Shown here in pieces: positions 1-10,450 of a stretch of DNA of 64,000 bases. The stretch's first letter is position 1. Every line of letters starts with the position of its first letter. The notes below the pieces were generated by a model. That model was not told where the DNA came from. It saw only the letters and a program-made list of their open reading frames with translations, and ran no database searches. The stretch is from Emergomyces orientalis (taxonomy: Eukaryota; Ascomycota; Eurotiomycetes; Onygenales; Ajellomycetaceae). The position numbers and the translations under genes were made by a program. Location: the NCBI GenBank assembly GCA_002110485.1, contig MOWL01000004.1:248001-312000 (forward strand). Direction: 5' to 3'.

Positions 1-703
1 TGATAAAATGGCGCAGGATGACGATGATGCCGAAGGAACCCTCTACTGGATGGTTATGGAGGCTGCGGACCGGCACGTTTCTGCACCAACTATAGCCACC
101 GGCCAGTTTCTCAGAGTTGCAAGCGGTAACCGCAGACAGCGGTTGTTGGTGGCGGACAAGCTCAAGGTTCCCCTTCCAAAGAAAATGGAAGCAGCCAAAG
201 ACGCCGATTCATTTATCGAAACGCTTCGCAAAGCCGTATTCGTGTCATTCCTGTGCTCCTTTTGCCAGGGGCTGGAACTCATAGCTCGTGCTTCCAGAGA
301 TGAGAAATGGGATGTCAATCTCGGAGATTGCTTAAAGATCTGGCGTGCTGGATGTATTATTCAGGAAGAATATATCTCCGATCTCCTCATGCCTGCCCTG
401 ACCTCCGGGGCGAGGATTATGAATACAAAGCTCATCGACGAGGTCTCAGCTGCGCTTACTGAACACTATGACTCATTAAAGTTAGTGGTGCTAAGCGCGG
501 TGGAGGCAGATTGCTATGTCCCCTCAATGTCAGCCAGTTTGGAGTATCTGAAATATGAAGGGAGCAGGATGCTCCCCACGCGATTCATGGAAGCGGAAAT
601 GAAATTTTTTGGGGCACATAATTATGACAGAACTGGGGTTAAATGAGAAGATCCGGGTAAGGTGGCTAAGGGTGCACATCATTATGAATGGCGTCCTGCT
701 TGA
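1..703 (+). pseudogene. 6-phosphogluconate dehydrogenase homologue, C-terminal part, early stop
   Basis: The reading frame is open at the left edge, so the N-terminal Rossmann half lies outside the window and the Met at base 8 is probably internal. The visible 212 residues are the helical C-terminal domain of NADP-dependent 6-phosphogluconate dehydrogenase, the oxidative decarboxylation step of the pentose phosphate pathway in the cytosol. Family landmarks include the stretch with CQGLELI, the LGDCLKIWRAGCII helix and, near the end, FFGAHNYDR. The frame stops at TGA 644-646. The same frame then runs on for 18 codons to TGA 701-703 and reads GAHHYEWRPA, the usual C-terminal tail of fungal homologues. 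The stop is therefore inside the ancestral coding region. The tail contributes to dimer and cofactor contacts in this family, so the product may be impaired. It could be a second, dispensable paralogue, a pseudogene or a base error. Confidence 0.75.
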
Positions 704-1281
704 AATATGTCTAATGTGCTGTCTTTGAAGTTGATTGGGCCGGTGATAAAAGGAAAAAGTACCACGTCTACAGTCCGACTAGTTTACCGCCAACCTGACT
801 TGCCAAAATATTTCAAAATTTTGGCGAGGCACTGTATTACAGCTCATGTAGTGATTTAAATGCTAATACTGGATATCATCAGTTGTATCTCATCTTTGCA
901 TGGGTCGCTCTCGAGAAGCGCTCTCTTATCTTATCTTGATCTAGTCATGTGACTGATACGAGATCTAACCCTAACCCTAAACCAAACAAAGTAATTTCCG
1001 ATATTTCTCCGGGTCGATGCCAAGGCAACCTCTCCAGCGACGAGCATTGGCCATGGCCTTATTTATGGGTTTCGACCCGCTGGCTGTCGAAATCCGGAGT
1101 TTGCCGAGCGGATGTGGCAGCCGGCAATACAATCAATCCAGCCAATACGAGGATGACAGGGCGACAACAGGCTACAACCAGCCTGGGTGTTATCTTAAAT
1201 GGCAGGTCAGCATTGTAAAAAAATACCTAACTTCTAATTTCAACCACCAACCAGGTATTCTTAGTATTTTTCAGCAAAACG
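704..1281. other. Intergenic stretch with a telomere-like motif
   Basis: No gene is supported between the dehydrogenase homologue and the flavin monooxygenase. The frames at 949-1218 and 1017-1427 have no recognisable domain and cross the first exon and intron of the next gene. At 966-980 there are two and a half copies of TAACCC, like a fungal telomere unit. The rest should contain the promoter of the monooxygenase. Confidence 0.6.
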
Positions 1282-2864
1282 ATGCGAATTCCTTCAACCC
1301 ACCAAATCCGCAGGGTAGCAATTATTGGTGCCGGCCCGTCTGGGTTGGCTGCGGCCAAGTAGGTGTTTGCCTTTTTGAGCCTGTAAAAGATGGTGTATTT
1401 ATCTTGTTCTTCGTAGCGGGGTACTGACTCACATCCCATAGATTCCTGTTGGCCGAAAAATGCTTTGAAAAGATTGATATTTTCGAGCAGCGAAGCCGGG
1501 TTGGTGGGGTGTGGAATTGCTCAACAGCTGAGGACAAGCGGCTTGTTTCTATTGATATCCCACAAACAAACGCCCACTTACCCGTAGAAAAGCCCATTTG
1601 GCATTCGCCGGGGGGGTCGCCAGAAGACTCGGAGTTAGCGGAGAGGCAAAGCAGAAAAGAAGCGTCATTCATATCCCCGCTCTACGATGGCCTGGAGACG
1701 AATATCCCTCACACGTTAATGCGGTTTTCTGATAAGCCGTTTCCTGCGGATACGCAGCTATTCCCTGGGTTTGCGACAGTCCTACGATACATTGAAGAGT
1801 ATGGTGCGGCCGTCAAGCACCTAATACAGTTTCAGGTCCAGGTTGTGGATGTTAGCCTTGATGATACGCATGCGGGGACGTGGGTAGTGACAAGGAAGAA
1901 TTTGGAGACTGGGGAACATGAGACTGATGTCTATGATGCTGTTGTTGCAGCGAGCGGGCATTATAGTGTACCTTATATCCCAGCGATTAATGGGATATCG
2001 GAGTGGAATGCAGCATATCCAACTGTAATAACACATTCCAAATCATATTCATCTCCTGCCGAGTTTCGGGATAAGAGAGTTATTGTTGTTGGCAACTCTG
2101 CCTCAGGCGTTGACATTGGAGCTCAAATTGGTACAACATGTCGCAAACCACTTCTGGCTTCTTCGCGATCCGTTTCATATTTCGCGGTCGGAGCTGTTGA
2201 TGACAAAAAGGATTATCCGCAAATTGTCGAATTCCTGTCGCCAACTACTCATAACCGAGCTGTTCGGTTCGAGAATGGGGAGATCGAAGAAGACGTGGAT
2301 GCAGTGGTGTTCTGCACGGGATACTTCTATTCGTTTCCATTCCTGTCATCCTTGAAGCCCCCAGTTATCGAGGATGGAAGCAGGACACTCCATGTCTACC
2401 AGCAAATATTTTACGCTGACCAGCCAACTCTGGCCTTCCCTGTTTTGAACCAGAAAGTAATCCCGTTTCCGGTTGCGGAAAATCAAAGCGCCGTGATCGC
2501 TCGTGCCTGGTCCGGACGGCTAACTCTTCCATCAAAGCAAGAAATGTACCAATGGGAAGATGCTGAGATAGCCGCCCGGGGATCTGGCAAGGCGTTCCAT
2601 ACTCTACAGTATCCCCTGGATGCTGACTATATTGATGCGTTGCATGAATGGGCTGCGAGCGCGGAGAGGAAGCCTGGACTTGAGAACGAGGGCCGTGGTA
2701 AAGATTGTACATATTGGAGCGAGAAGGATAGATGGACTCGGGAACGGTTCACACTGATCAAGAAGGCGTTCAATTTGAGAGGAGAACAGAGAAAGATATG
2801 TCGAACCTTGGAGGATGTGGGGTTTGACTATGAAGCATGGAAGGCTGAGCAATCGATATTATAA
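1282..2864 (+). CDS. Flavin-containing monooxygenase (FMO1-like)
   Basis: Two exons, 1282-1358 and 1442-2864, joined by an 83-nt intron (GTAGGT to CCCATAG, with CTGAC as a likely branch site); together they give 499 residues with no stop. The join restores the FAD-binding Rossmann motif: exon 1 ends with IIGAGPSGLAAAK and exon 2 continues with FLLAEK and a GGVWN segment. A second nucleotide-binding motif, GNSASGVDIG, fits the NADPH site, and ASGHYSVPYIP matches the segment following the first half of fungal FMOs. Such enzymes oxygenate nitrogen or sulfur centres of small molecules using NADPH and O2; the yeast relative oxidises thiols. The ATG at 1282 is chosen because it gives a short N-terminus before the FAD motif. 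Substrate and pathway cannot be read from sequence. Confidence 0.88.
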
Positions 2865-3340
2865 AAGGATATTTACAATAAATAGATAGAATATATTTTC
2901 GTTATCCTTCTTCTTAGATACAATGTTTCCCGGTTTCTTACAATCAGTATTACCTAGTAGATCGTGGAATTTATATGCGGTTAAAATGTGGTACAAGGCA
3001 AAACTTTGATTGATTTAGTTCCCGCACCCAGAAAGCAGCAAACCCGAAGAAACGCGCCAAGTGGTGGAACTTGGCTGGAATTGGACTCGGGGGCGTGTCA
3101 CGTGTACAGCTCGGGGTTATCCATGGATGTCAGCAGCTGCTTGTATTTCTGTTCATTGGCACCAAATACCATCACATTTCCTGATGAATGCATCCTCATT
3201 TCCATTCCCTACCGCGACATCCCGGCATATATTCTGCCTTCTGCATGATACAACAGCTATTCTTTTTTGGAATTTGGTTATTCGCTTTCGCCCTGTTTGC
3301 TGAAAATGGATTGTGACCTTTTCATTCCCATTCATGCATA
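2865..3340. other. Intergenic, promoter of the chromodomain gene
   Basis: About 475 bases between two genes on the same strand. No coding signal is credible here; the short frames at 2988-3303 have no domain. It should hold the 3' end of the monooxygenase transcript and the promoter of the next gene. Confidence 0.55.
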
Positions 3341-6300
3341 ATGAGCAAGACGAGAAAGACTACCTCCACTGCGCATATCATCTCATCATCACGCAAATCT
3401 AGAAACACTTTCAGCAACCAGGAATCCACTCCTACAGAGTCGGAGAGCTTTTTACAGCTGTCAGACGAAACATCTGTGAATAGTAATCAGGAATATCCCA
3501 TAAAAAGTATTCTTGACGAATCCCGTGATAAGTACCTCATTGCTTGGGAAGGCCCGTACGAACCAACCTGGGTAAGTTGTATAGGACGAATGCATGCACC
3601 AACTGGGGCTACATTGTTTTTACGATTTTCATTAATTTTATTGATATATATTTTTCTTGTGTTATTCTTCGATTGCACTACTTTTCTACTCGTGTTGATT
3701 GATATCGAAGTTCGTTTGGTTCGCCTATTTTTTGCTGTGGCAATTGTTAGCTAAAGCTTCATTCTCTAGGAACCCAAGCACTTTGCAAACGACGTTGCAA
3801 TTCAGGTCTGGGAGAATAAGAAAAAGAGGGCAGAAAGTGCTGCCAGTAAGCTTGGTGACTCTGATCAACAGTCTTCTTTCGAGTCTATCTACACGACCTC
3901 TGCCGCTGGTCCAACTTCCACCGTACCAGGAACTCAGCAGGCAGGTTTCAGTCAGCGTTCAACTGCTGCAAAAAGTCAATTTTCTTCAAATCCTTCTCAA
4001 GGCTCTGCTGCAAGTGGCAGTTTATACAGTCCGGACACCTCCGATCAGGCCACCCAGTCGAGCGGCGGTGCGTCGACCCAAAGCCAGAACCAAACCCTGA
4101 CTCGGGGTACCCTCCAAGTTTGTTCAACGCAGTCGATCCACAATCCAGACTTATCGATTCAAATTGAGCAAGGCTTTACTTCAGGATCAGTGCAATCTTC
4201 AAGCCATTGCTCCCTTCAATTCATTCGGCCCAATACCCGTAGTGAGCTATTGAACAGGATCCGACGGCCTGCGCCTGAGTATAAATTGCCGGCATCGCAA
4301 CATAGCACATTTTCCAGCTCTTATGCCGATCCTTCACAGCCTACCTCTACCTCAAAAAGTTCTTCAGGCTCGCTTCAGTTTCAAGGAACACAGGGTTACC
4401 GTACAAGTCGCGAAGCAGATTCCGCCCCAGGGTGCGCAAACTCTAACTCAAGCAACATCGGAACCACGAACGAGATAGCCGAGACTCCACCAGCACGCCT
4501 ATCGCTGTATCATAGCCAGAGCACTGGCCGATCCCGCCTATCTCTCAGTCGTTCCTCTTTATCCCGGATCTCAACACATCATTCTCCCTCGCAAACCTCA
4601 AGTTTGAACCGCCCGTCTGGTAAATAGTTTTCAAGGAGCCCTCCGATTTATGCTTGGTCGCTAATACAAGGCCTTCAGTATATGAAACACCTATCCGGCC
4701 CGTAGGAATCCATTTAAACAGTAGTGTGACAACTGTCCCTGAAAGTGTACAGCAGGGTATTTCTACTTAATCCTCGAAGTCGGTCATCAAGAAGAAGACC
4801 CATTCGGTTTCTAGGACTTATAATAGTATCTCCGTATCCGCTTCATCACTGGCATCCCTTAACAGCAAAGCACCGCAAGCTACGAGTATTCCGCGAAACT
4901 CCCTCATCAACATGAATGAATCATCGCCCACGAGCGGGACACCAAACCCGCCCATGACCATGGAAGAAGCACGCCGTAATATACCAGGGACAAATTTTCG
5001 TGAGAAAATGAGATTTATCCGTGCTCATGAACGTTCTCTCATTCGAGAACCACAGAGCGTCAGTGCAAGTGCAACACCTTCCTCTGCTGGCGACATTGAG
5101 CCTTCACAGCCTGCACCTGCCAGAGACGTGGTATCTCCCCTGAATATTCGGGTGGATACAGAGCCATATACTCATCCACCACACGTCATGGCAACGACTG
5201 AAACTCCCAGCGCATTCATTGCACCCCAGGCTCTACATTACAACGTGGAAAATCCAGTTACTGTCGCGGAATTACTCGCGGAGTCGCAACCGAACCTCGC
5301 TGGAGAGACAGAGCTTCCGAAAGTTTTGGCGGAGCCAGTAAGCGAGCCGCCATCAGCATTGGAACTGACCGCGCCTTCCATTGAAGAGGCACTAGAACCT
5401 CAACCTGTTGGCATCAATCTAGGACCCATGGAATTCGCTGTTCCTCTCTCTATGGATTCCAGAGTCAAAGATGACTATGATATCACACTTTCCGCGGAGA
5501 GCAGAACGATTGGGAAATTCTTGGGGGAATCGTCATCTCTGGGAACTGATATGAGCGACTCTAGTTTGGAGGTTTGTAACCCTTTATCCAACTCAAATCG
5601 TTGCACAGCTTCTCACATAGATATAGTACGACACCCAAATCTTGAAGATGCGGAAGATGATTAATAGACTGAATAACATAACAACACATCCGGATCTCAA
5701 TGACCAACCTGCCGCGGCCGGTGCGAATCCGGCCAAGGAGGCCGCGTGGGCGGAATATTCAAGTTCGAAATTTCAATTTTTAGGTTACCTAATTGATGCA
5801 GCCGTGAATGATGATTTGCATATTATCATCGTAGCAAAAACCGACAAAGCTGTCAAGGTAGTTGAAAATTATCTGATAGGCAAGGAATTTACGTACACTC
5901 AAGAGGCGACAAGTAGGTCAGCTGATGTTGAGTTATCCCTCTGCAAAGGGCAACTCAGCTTTTCGATACGATCAGCCACTAATGACCGAATACTGCCACC
6001 ATATAAAGCCCCGGCTGCGATTATTGCTCTCGATAACTCTTTCGACGCGGAAAACCCGGCCATTTGCCAACTACGCACAAAATCGTCTCCGAATGGAAAA
6101 CTTTTACCAGTTATTCGCTTGCTTGTCTCTAATACTTCAGAGCATGTCGAACGATGTTTGCCAGAAACATCGAAAGTTAATTGGCTTCGTCTTCTTGTCA
6201 AGTATACGCGGGACTTCAGTAGCACGGCTGGAGAGCTTCAAGATGATGCGCTGGGGGTGCAAGAAAATGCGGAGGAGGTCGTCTTTTTCTTAAAAATGGA

Positions 6301-7412
6301 CCCTGCTACACGCGAGTGGCCGCTTGCATTGGTTGAATCAATGCCGATTGAGACACCGGGTGAGACTCCTCCTGTTCCGGAAGCGGAGGAGCTTCGATCC
6401 ATGTCATCTTCGCGGCAAAAGCGTTTCTTGGTAAGCAGAAGGATTGTCAAAATCTAATTTTTATGCACTAATCGACGTGTAGGAGAATGATGAGGATGAA
6501 GCCAGTAATCAAACAAAGAGACAGCGAATGACCCCTTTCCAGGATATCACACACATTAGCGACTCAATGAAGGGCCAAACGCAGACTCAGGATGAAGGCG
6601 ATTCCCACCTCAGCGAACGAAGTTTAGTCCAAGCGAAAAGCGCCATGGAATTCGAAGTTAGCCAGCTTCAAACTGCCTTGGAAAAGTTGCAAGCCAATCT
6701 TCAAACCACAGAGAAGAGTTTCTCTAAACTCCAACACCGATATGAAACCCGACTGAACAATTACCACAAATTACGCCAAGAGCTGGACCAAGCCCTAGAG
6801 GCATCTCAGAAATCCTCTGAGCGCCTCGAACGGCAGAAAAACGAGATATCCAAACTCAAAGACGAGAAAGCTATATTAGCCAAAGAGCTCGATGAAGCTA
6901 GAACCACCATTAAAGAAGGAGGAGGCACGGACGCCGAGCTAGAGAAAGCCCGAGAGGAAGTAAGGCGCCTCACCAAGGAAAATGCCAGTCTCCAACGCAT
7001 AGTCCAGCAAGAGCGGTCCCAGACAGAATATACAAGGCAACAATATCAAAATGCCTCCACAGCCGCCGCGCAAACAGCCATGGATCTCCAACAACTCGAG
7101 GAAGAGCTAGGCGAGATGAAAGCCAAGGCCACAGGCGACCTGACGAAGTTGAAAAAACTGCGGCTGCAAAACGACGAGCAAACTCATCTTGCGCGGATTA
7201 AGGAACTGGAATTAACGTTGGCGCAAAGGGATGAGATGTTGAATAGAAAAGAAGAAGAGTTGCGGGAAATGAAGAAGAATCGGCCGTCGACGAGAGCGAC
7301 GAGTCTGCAGCCGCGCAGTCCAAAATGGGGGGCTAGTCGCCCAGCGAGCCCCGGGCCCAATAATGTTGCTGGCGGTAACCTTCGGGGTAGTGCGTTGAGG
7401 TTTCCGTGCTGA
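3341..7412 (+). CDS. Chromodomain protein with HDA2/3-type histone deacetylase subunit domain
   Basis: Reconstructed from six exons: 3341-3571, 3770-4619, 4679-4746, about 4798-5571, 5627-6430 and 6483-7412, giving about 1,218 residues. Introns 1, 2, 4 and 5 have good GT..AG ends and keep frame. Intron 3 (4747 to 4791, 4794 or 4797) is less certain and is invoked to pass a TAA at 4768. The N-terminus is a chromodomain split by intron 1 (YPIKSILDE, KYLIAWEGPYEPTWV, then EPKHF). A long Ser/Thr/Pro/Gln-rich region follows. Exon 5 matches the HDA2/3 family (RLNNITTHPDL, then SSKFQFLGYLID). Exon 6 is a long coiled coil rich in Glu, Lys and Gln. HDA2 and HDA3 are non-catalytic subunits of the class II (Hda1) deacetylase complex in the nucleus. 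A chromodomain on such a subunit suggests methyl-H3 targeting, as in the Neurospora HCHC complex (CDP-2); that assignment is inference. Confidence 0.8.
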
Positions 7413-8475
7413 GTTGAATGCGATGGGATTGTCGCCGTGCGTACGTATATACGATTTTTGTCTTTCAGACTGAGTTGGTGGATGGGTAGTTAGTGCCATT
7501 TTGTTTTGTGTATTGTTGCGTCAAAGTTCGTGCACACATACTCCCTAAAACTGGCCCTTTTTTGCTCTTCCTTCCAGGCAACTAGCCACCGTCGCTTTTG
7601 GAGGGAACGAAATCAAAAGTTACAAATAAGACGAAGGGGTTTATGTTGGGGTATTTTTGTTTTTTGTCTGCTGTTTCCCTTTTTCTTTTCATTGAATTGT
7701 CTCTCATGGTTTCGAGCGCGTTTCCATCCTTGAATAATGATGACAGATTCAGATACCGATACAGGCGCGGGGAGTGTGCTGGTTCAATACATATACATAT
7801 TTGTTTACTGTTTTCATTTTGCTTTATCTTCCTGCTTTATTTGTATCTATTGTTTCGGGGTTTTGTTGAGTCTGGTACCTTAGAGTTTTGACTCCATCGA
7901 TGGCAAAGTTAAGCTAGATTGGACTTTTTTGTTCTTTCGCCTTCTGATGTCAATAGTTGGTTTTTATATATATATATGCAGGTATTCATTGTTTTTTATC
8001 GACAATTGCATGTGTTTATACCATTTTGGAGGAGTTTTGATGATATATTACTTATAATTTTGCAGACAAAATTATCGATTGTGCCTTAAGGCATCCACAA
8101 CCACAAAGCCCACATCTGGCATCCATGTACGGAGTAAGCTTCACCAACTAAGTTAGCTTGGGACCGCTGACAGCCCTGGGAGCCCAGTAAACTTTATCGT
8201 CCATTTCCCCACATATGTCATACTTAACCATATACGCCCATCCAAACCCAAAAGCATCTCCAAGCTCCGAGCCACATGAGCTACAGAAAGCTGGATACCT
8301 TTCAACTACATCGCAATAAGAAAATTCTTTTATCCTTACCTTTTAAAAAACCCTCCCCACTAGGAAGAGAATCTACAACTAAATCTGCTTAAGCCCCAGA
8401 TTCAAATACCTGGTTTTCCTTCGTCGAACCGACGGAGAATAACTGGTCCAAGCCCCACTGGGTCCATCAATAGCC
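7413..8475. other. Intergenic, about 1 kb
   Basis: No gene seen. The stretch is T-rich with a short TA dinucleotide run near 7965-7976. The open frames at 7506-7891 are low-complexity and hydrophobic by base composition and show no domain. It holds the 3' end of the chromodomain gene and the promoter of the eIF2B-like gene. Confidence 0.55.
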
Positions 8476-9798
8476 ATGTCAGCCTCCCCGGTTATCTCCA
8501 TGCCAGACCTCTCCACTCCGCCACTCACCTCCCCGACCTACAAGCTTGAAGTGACTGCGTACCCTGAAGCCAAAGATGCACTTTCCAACGGCCTACTGCG
8601 TCTACGAACGGACCACGTAAGTGGGGCGAAAGACCTCGCTACGAAGGCCATTTTTTCACTGGTGCGCATTGCTGAAATTATTGCGGAGAGACTTATTGAG
8701 GAAGTAAAGCAGGATGATACGGAGGCGCACGGGGGTAAGTTGCGCGGGTCGCCGCATTCCGCATTGGAAACATGGTGGGAGTCGTGTCGGAAGGCTGGGT
8801 GGATTCTCTCAAAGTATGGGCGGCCAAGTATGAATGCGGCGATTACAAGTGCGATTGTCAAGGCGTTGGATAGGAGGAGGCTGGGGCTGGTAGAATTGGA
8901 TGAGGAGGTGGTGTGCGATCGGTACGGAGTGCGCGGGGTAAAGAGGAAGGTGTCCGGAGTCGATGGGGGTGAGGGGGAGCAGTTTGAAAATGAAGAGAAG
9001 TGTATTAGGCTCGCAGTGGAGAGGATGCATGTTTATCTGATGGAGAGGTATGAAAATGCAACACGGACGCGCATCGCGGCGGGGTTGCGGCAGTTTTTAT
9101 ATGAAAAAGGTACTGTCGAGGATCCCAGACGGGTGGTGAAGATCTTGACCCTGAGTTCTAGCGCAACGGTTATGAATGCGTTGGTGACCGTGTTGGAGAT
9201 GGAGAATAAGGAGAGTGGGGATGGTGGGTTGAAGATTCAGTTGAAGATCATGGAGTCGCGACCGCTGTGCGAAGGAGTGGACTTTGCGAGAGAGCTTGTC
9301 CATCGTGCACGGGACGTCGGGGCCACAAATCGGTTGCATATAGAGATAGGGTCGGACGCCAGCGTTGCAATCCTAGCGAGGGATGTCGATGTCGTTCTGC
9401 TAGGGGCTGATCGGATATCTGATAGTGGAGATGTGAGCAACAAGACTGGCAGTTTGCCTGCGGTCCTTTGTGCGAAAGCCGTATCGGATGGCGTGTCTGT
9501 CGTCGTAGTATCCGATCTCGATAAAATTTCCAAACCCGGGGCAATGGAGGCGTATAGAGAGGAAGAGAATGACGTTCGAGAGCTGGAGCGCCTCTGGGGC
9601 CACCACCCAGAAAGCAGCATCAACCAAAATTTATGGCGCACAATGGTGGAGACTCGAAACGTGTACTTTGAGTGGGCCCCGGCCAGATACATCGATCGTT
9701 ATATTTGTGAGACGGGTATCCTAGATCTTAACGGGATTAGAGAGCAATCTGAAGAGGTGCTGAATGCGGAGAGACGGTTGTTTGGCTGCTTCCCCTGA
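8476..9798 (+). CDS. eIF2B alpha/beta/delta-Mri1 superfamily protein
   Basis: A single-exon gene of 440 residues. The C-terminal half carries the family signature: LTLSSSATVMNALV (about residues 222-235), then LLGADRISDSGDVSNKTGS (about 310-328) and VVVVSDLDKIS. This fold is shared by the regulatory subunits of the guanine-nucleotide exchange factor eIF2B, by methylthioribose-1-phosphate isomerase and by ribose-1,5-bisphosphate isomerase. The Asp of the GAD motif is kept. I do not see the full Mri1 active-site pattern, and the divergent N-terminal half does not match eIF2B alpha, beta or delta closely enough for a symbol. It could be a translation factor paralogue or a sugar-phosphate isomerase relative. 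The start at 8476 gives a short Ser/Pro-rich leader before the helical domain. Confidence 0.8.
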   Translation: MSASPVISMPDLSTPPLTSPTYKLEVTAYPEAKDALSNGLLRLRTDHVSGAKDLATKAIFSLVRIAEIIAERLIEEVKQDDTEAHGGKLRGSPHSALETWWESCRKAGWILSKYGRPSMNAAITSAIVKALDRRRLGLVELDEEVVCDRYGVRGVKRKVSGVDGGEGEQFENEEKCIRLAVERMHVYLMERYENATRTRIAAGLRQFLYEKGTVEDPRRVVKILTLSSSATVMNALVTVLEMENKESGDGGLKIQLKIMESRPLCEGVDFARELVHRARDVGATNRLHIEIGSDASVAILARDVDVVLLGADRISDSGDVSNKTGSLPAVLCAKAVSDGVSVVVVSDLDKISKPGAMEAYREEENDVRELERLWGHHPESSINQNLWRTMVETRNVYFEWAPARYIDRYICETGILDLNGIREQSEEVLNAERRLFGCFP

Positions 9799-10450
9799 GA
9801 AAGCTCGCAAGCTAACAGCCAAAATTGGTTTCTCCCGTTCGGGTTCGGTCATATGGGTGAACTGCGAGCAATGACTGGCAGCTGATCTGTGCAGAACCTT
9901 TAACTAATAGTCTAACCGCCGTCGTTGTTCTATTTTGGGATAAAATGAGGCTGTATTCATGGTGGTGATTTTGATATACGATTTCCTTTTTGGGATGGCC
10001 GCGGAGAGCCTCAGCCCTACCGATCGGAGCTAGGCCGAAATAGGAAATTAGTAAACAGCAACAACACATCAACATCTTCATAGTTACAGACAACAACACA
10101 TCAACAACAACATGGACAACAACATCTCTCGCCAACGCGCACCATATTAATTACTGAAACTTATCCCTGCCATCGCTTGTCTGATGAACTTATGAAACAT
10201 TCGATATCAACCACGAATGGATATACGACTATCTCTATATTAACGCCCTCCCCCCCTTTCGCTTGTTGAGAACCCCCCTTCGCTCGTTACTGGGCGATTG
10301 TGCGGCATTGTTTGTCGCACTTCTCACCCGGCGGGCTGGTTGCATCTGAAATTTCACGTCTTCTGTCAACGCCCAATGTTATGATATCCCTAAGCCTCAG
10401 CATTCCCACCTCATTCTATACCACCCATACGACGACAATTCTTCAGAGCA
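9799..10450. other. Intergenic and leader of cyk3, CAA-rich
   Basis: No gene seen in 650 bases. Bases 10063-10120 are made of ACAACA/CATCAACA units on the plus strand, a low-complexity CA-rich run that would fall in the promoter or 5' leader of the downstream gene. C-rich and CT-rich runs follow at 10240-10280. Confidence 0.5.

Noticed and set aside
640..703. Programmed stop-codon readthrough adding a peroxisomal signal
   Set aside because: The extension ends in RPA, not a PTS1, and TGA is followed by GAA, not the CTA readthrough context. The extension is simply the conserved family tail.
966..980. Chromosome end
   Set aside because: Only about 2.5 units, with genes on both sides.
9237..9692. 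Antisense 151-codon frame
   Set aside because: Shadow of the eIF2B-like gene.
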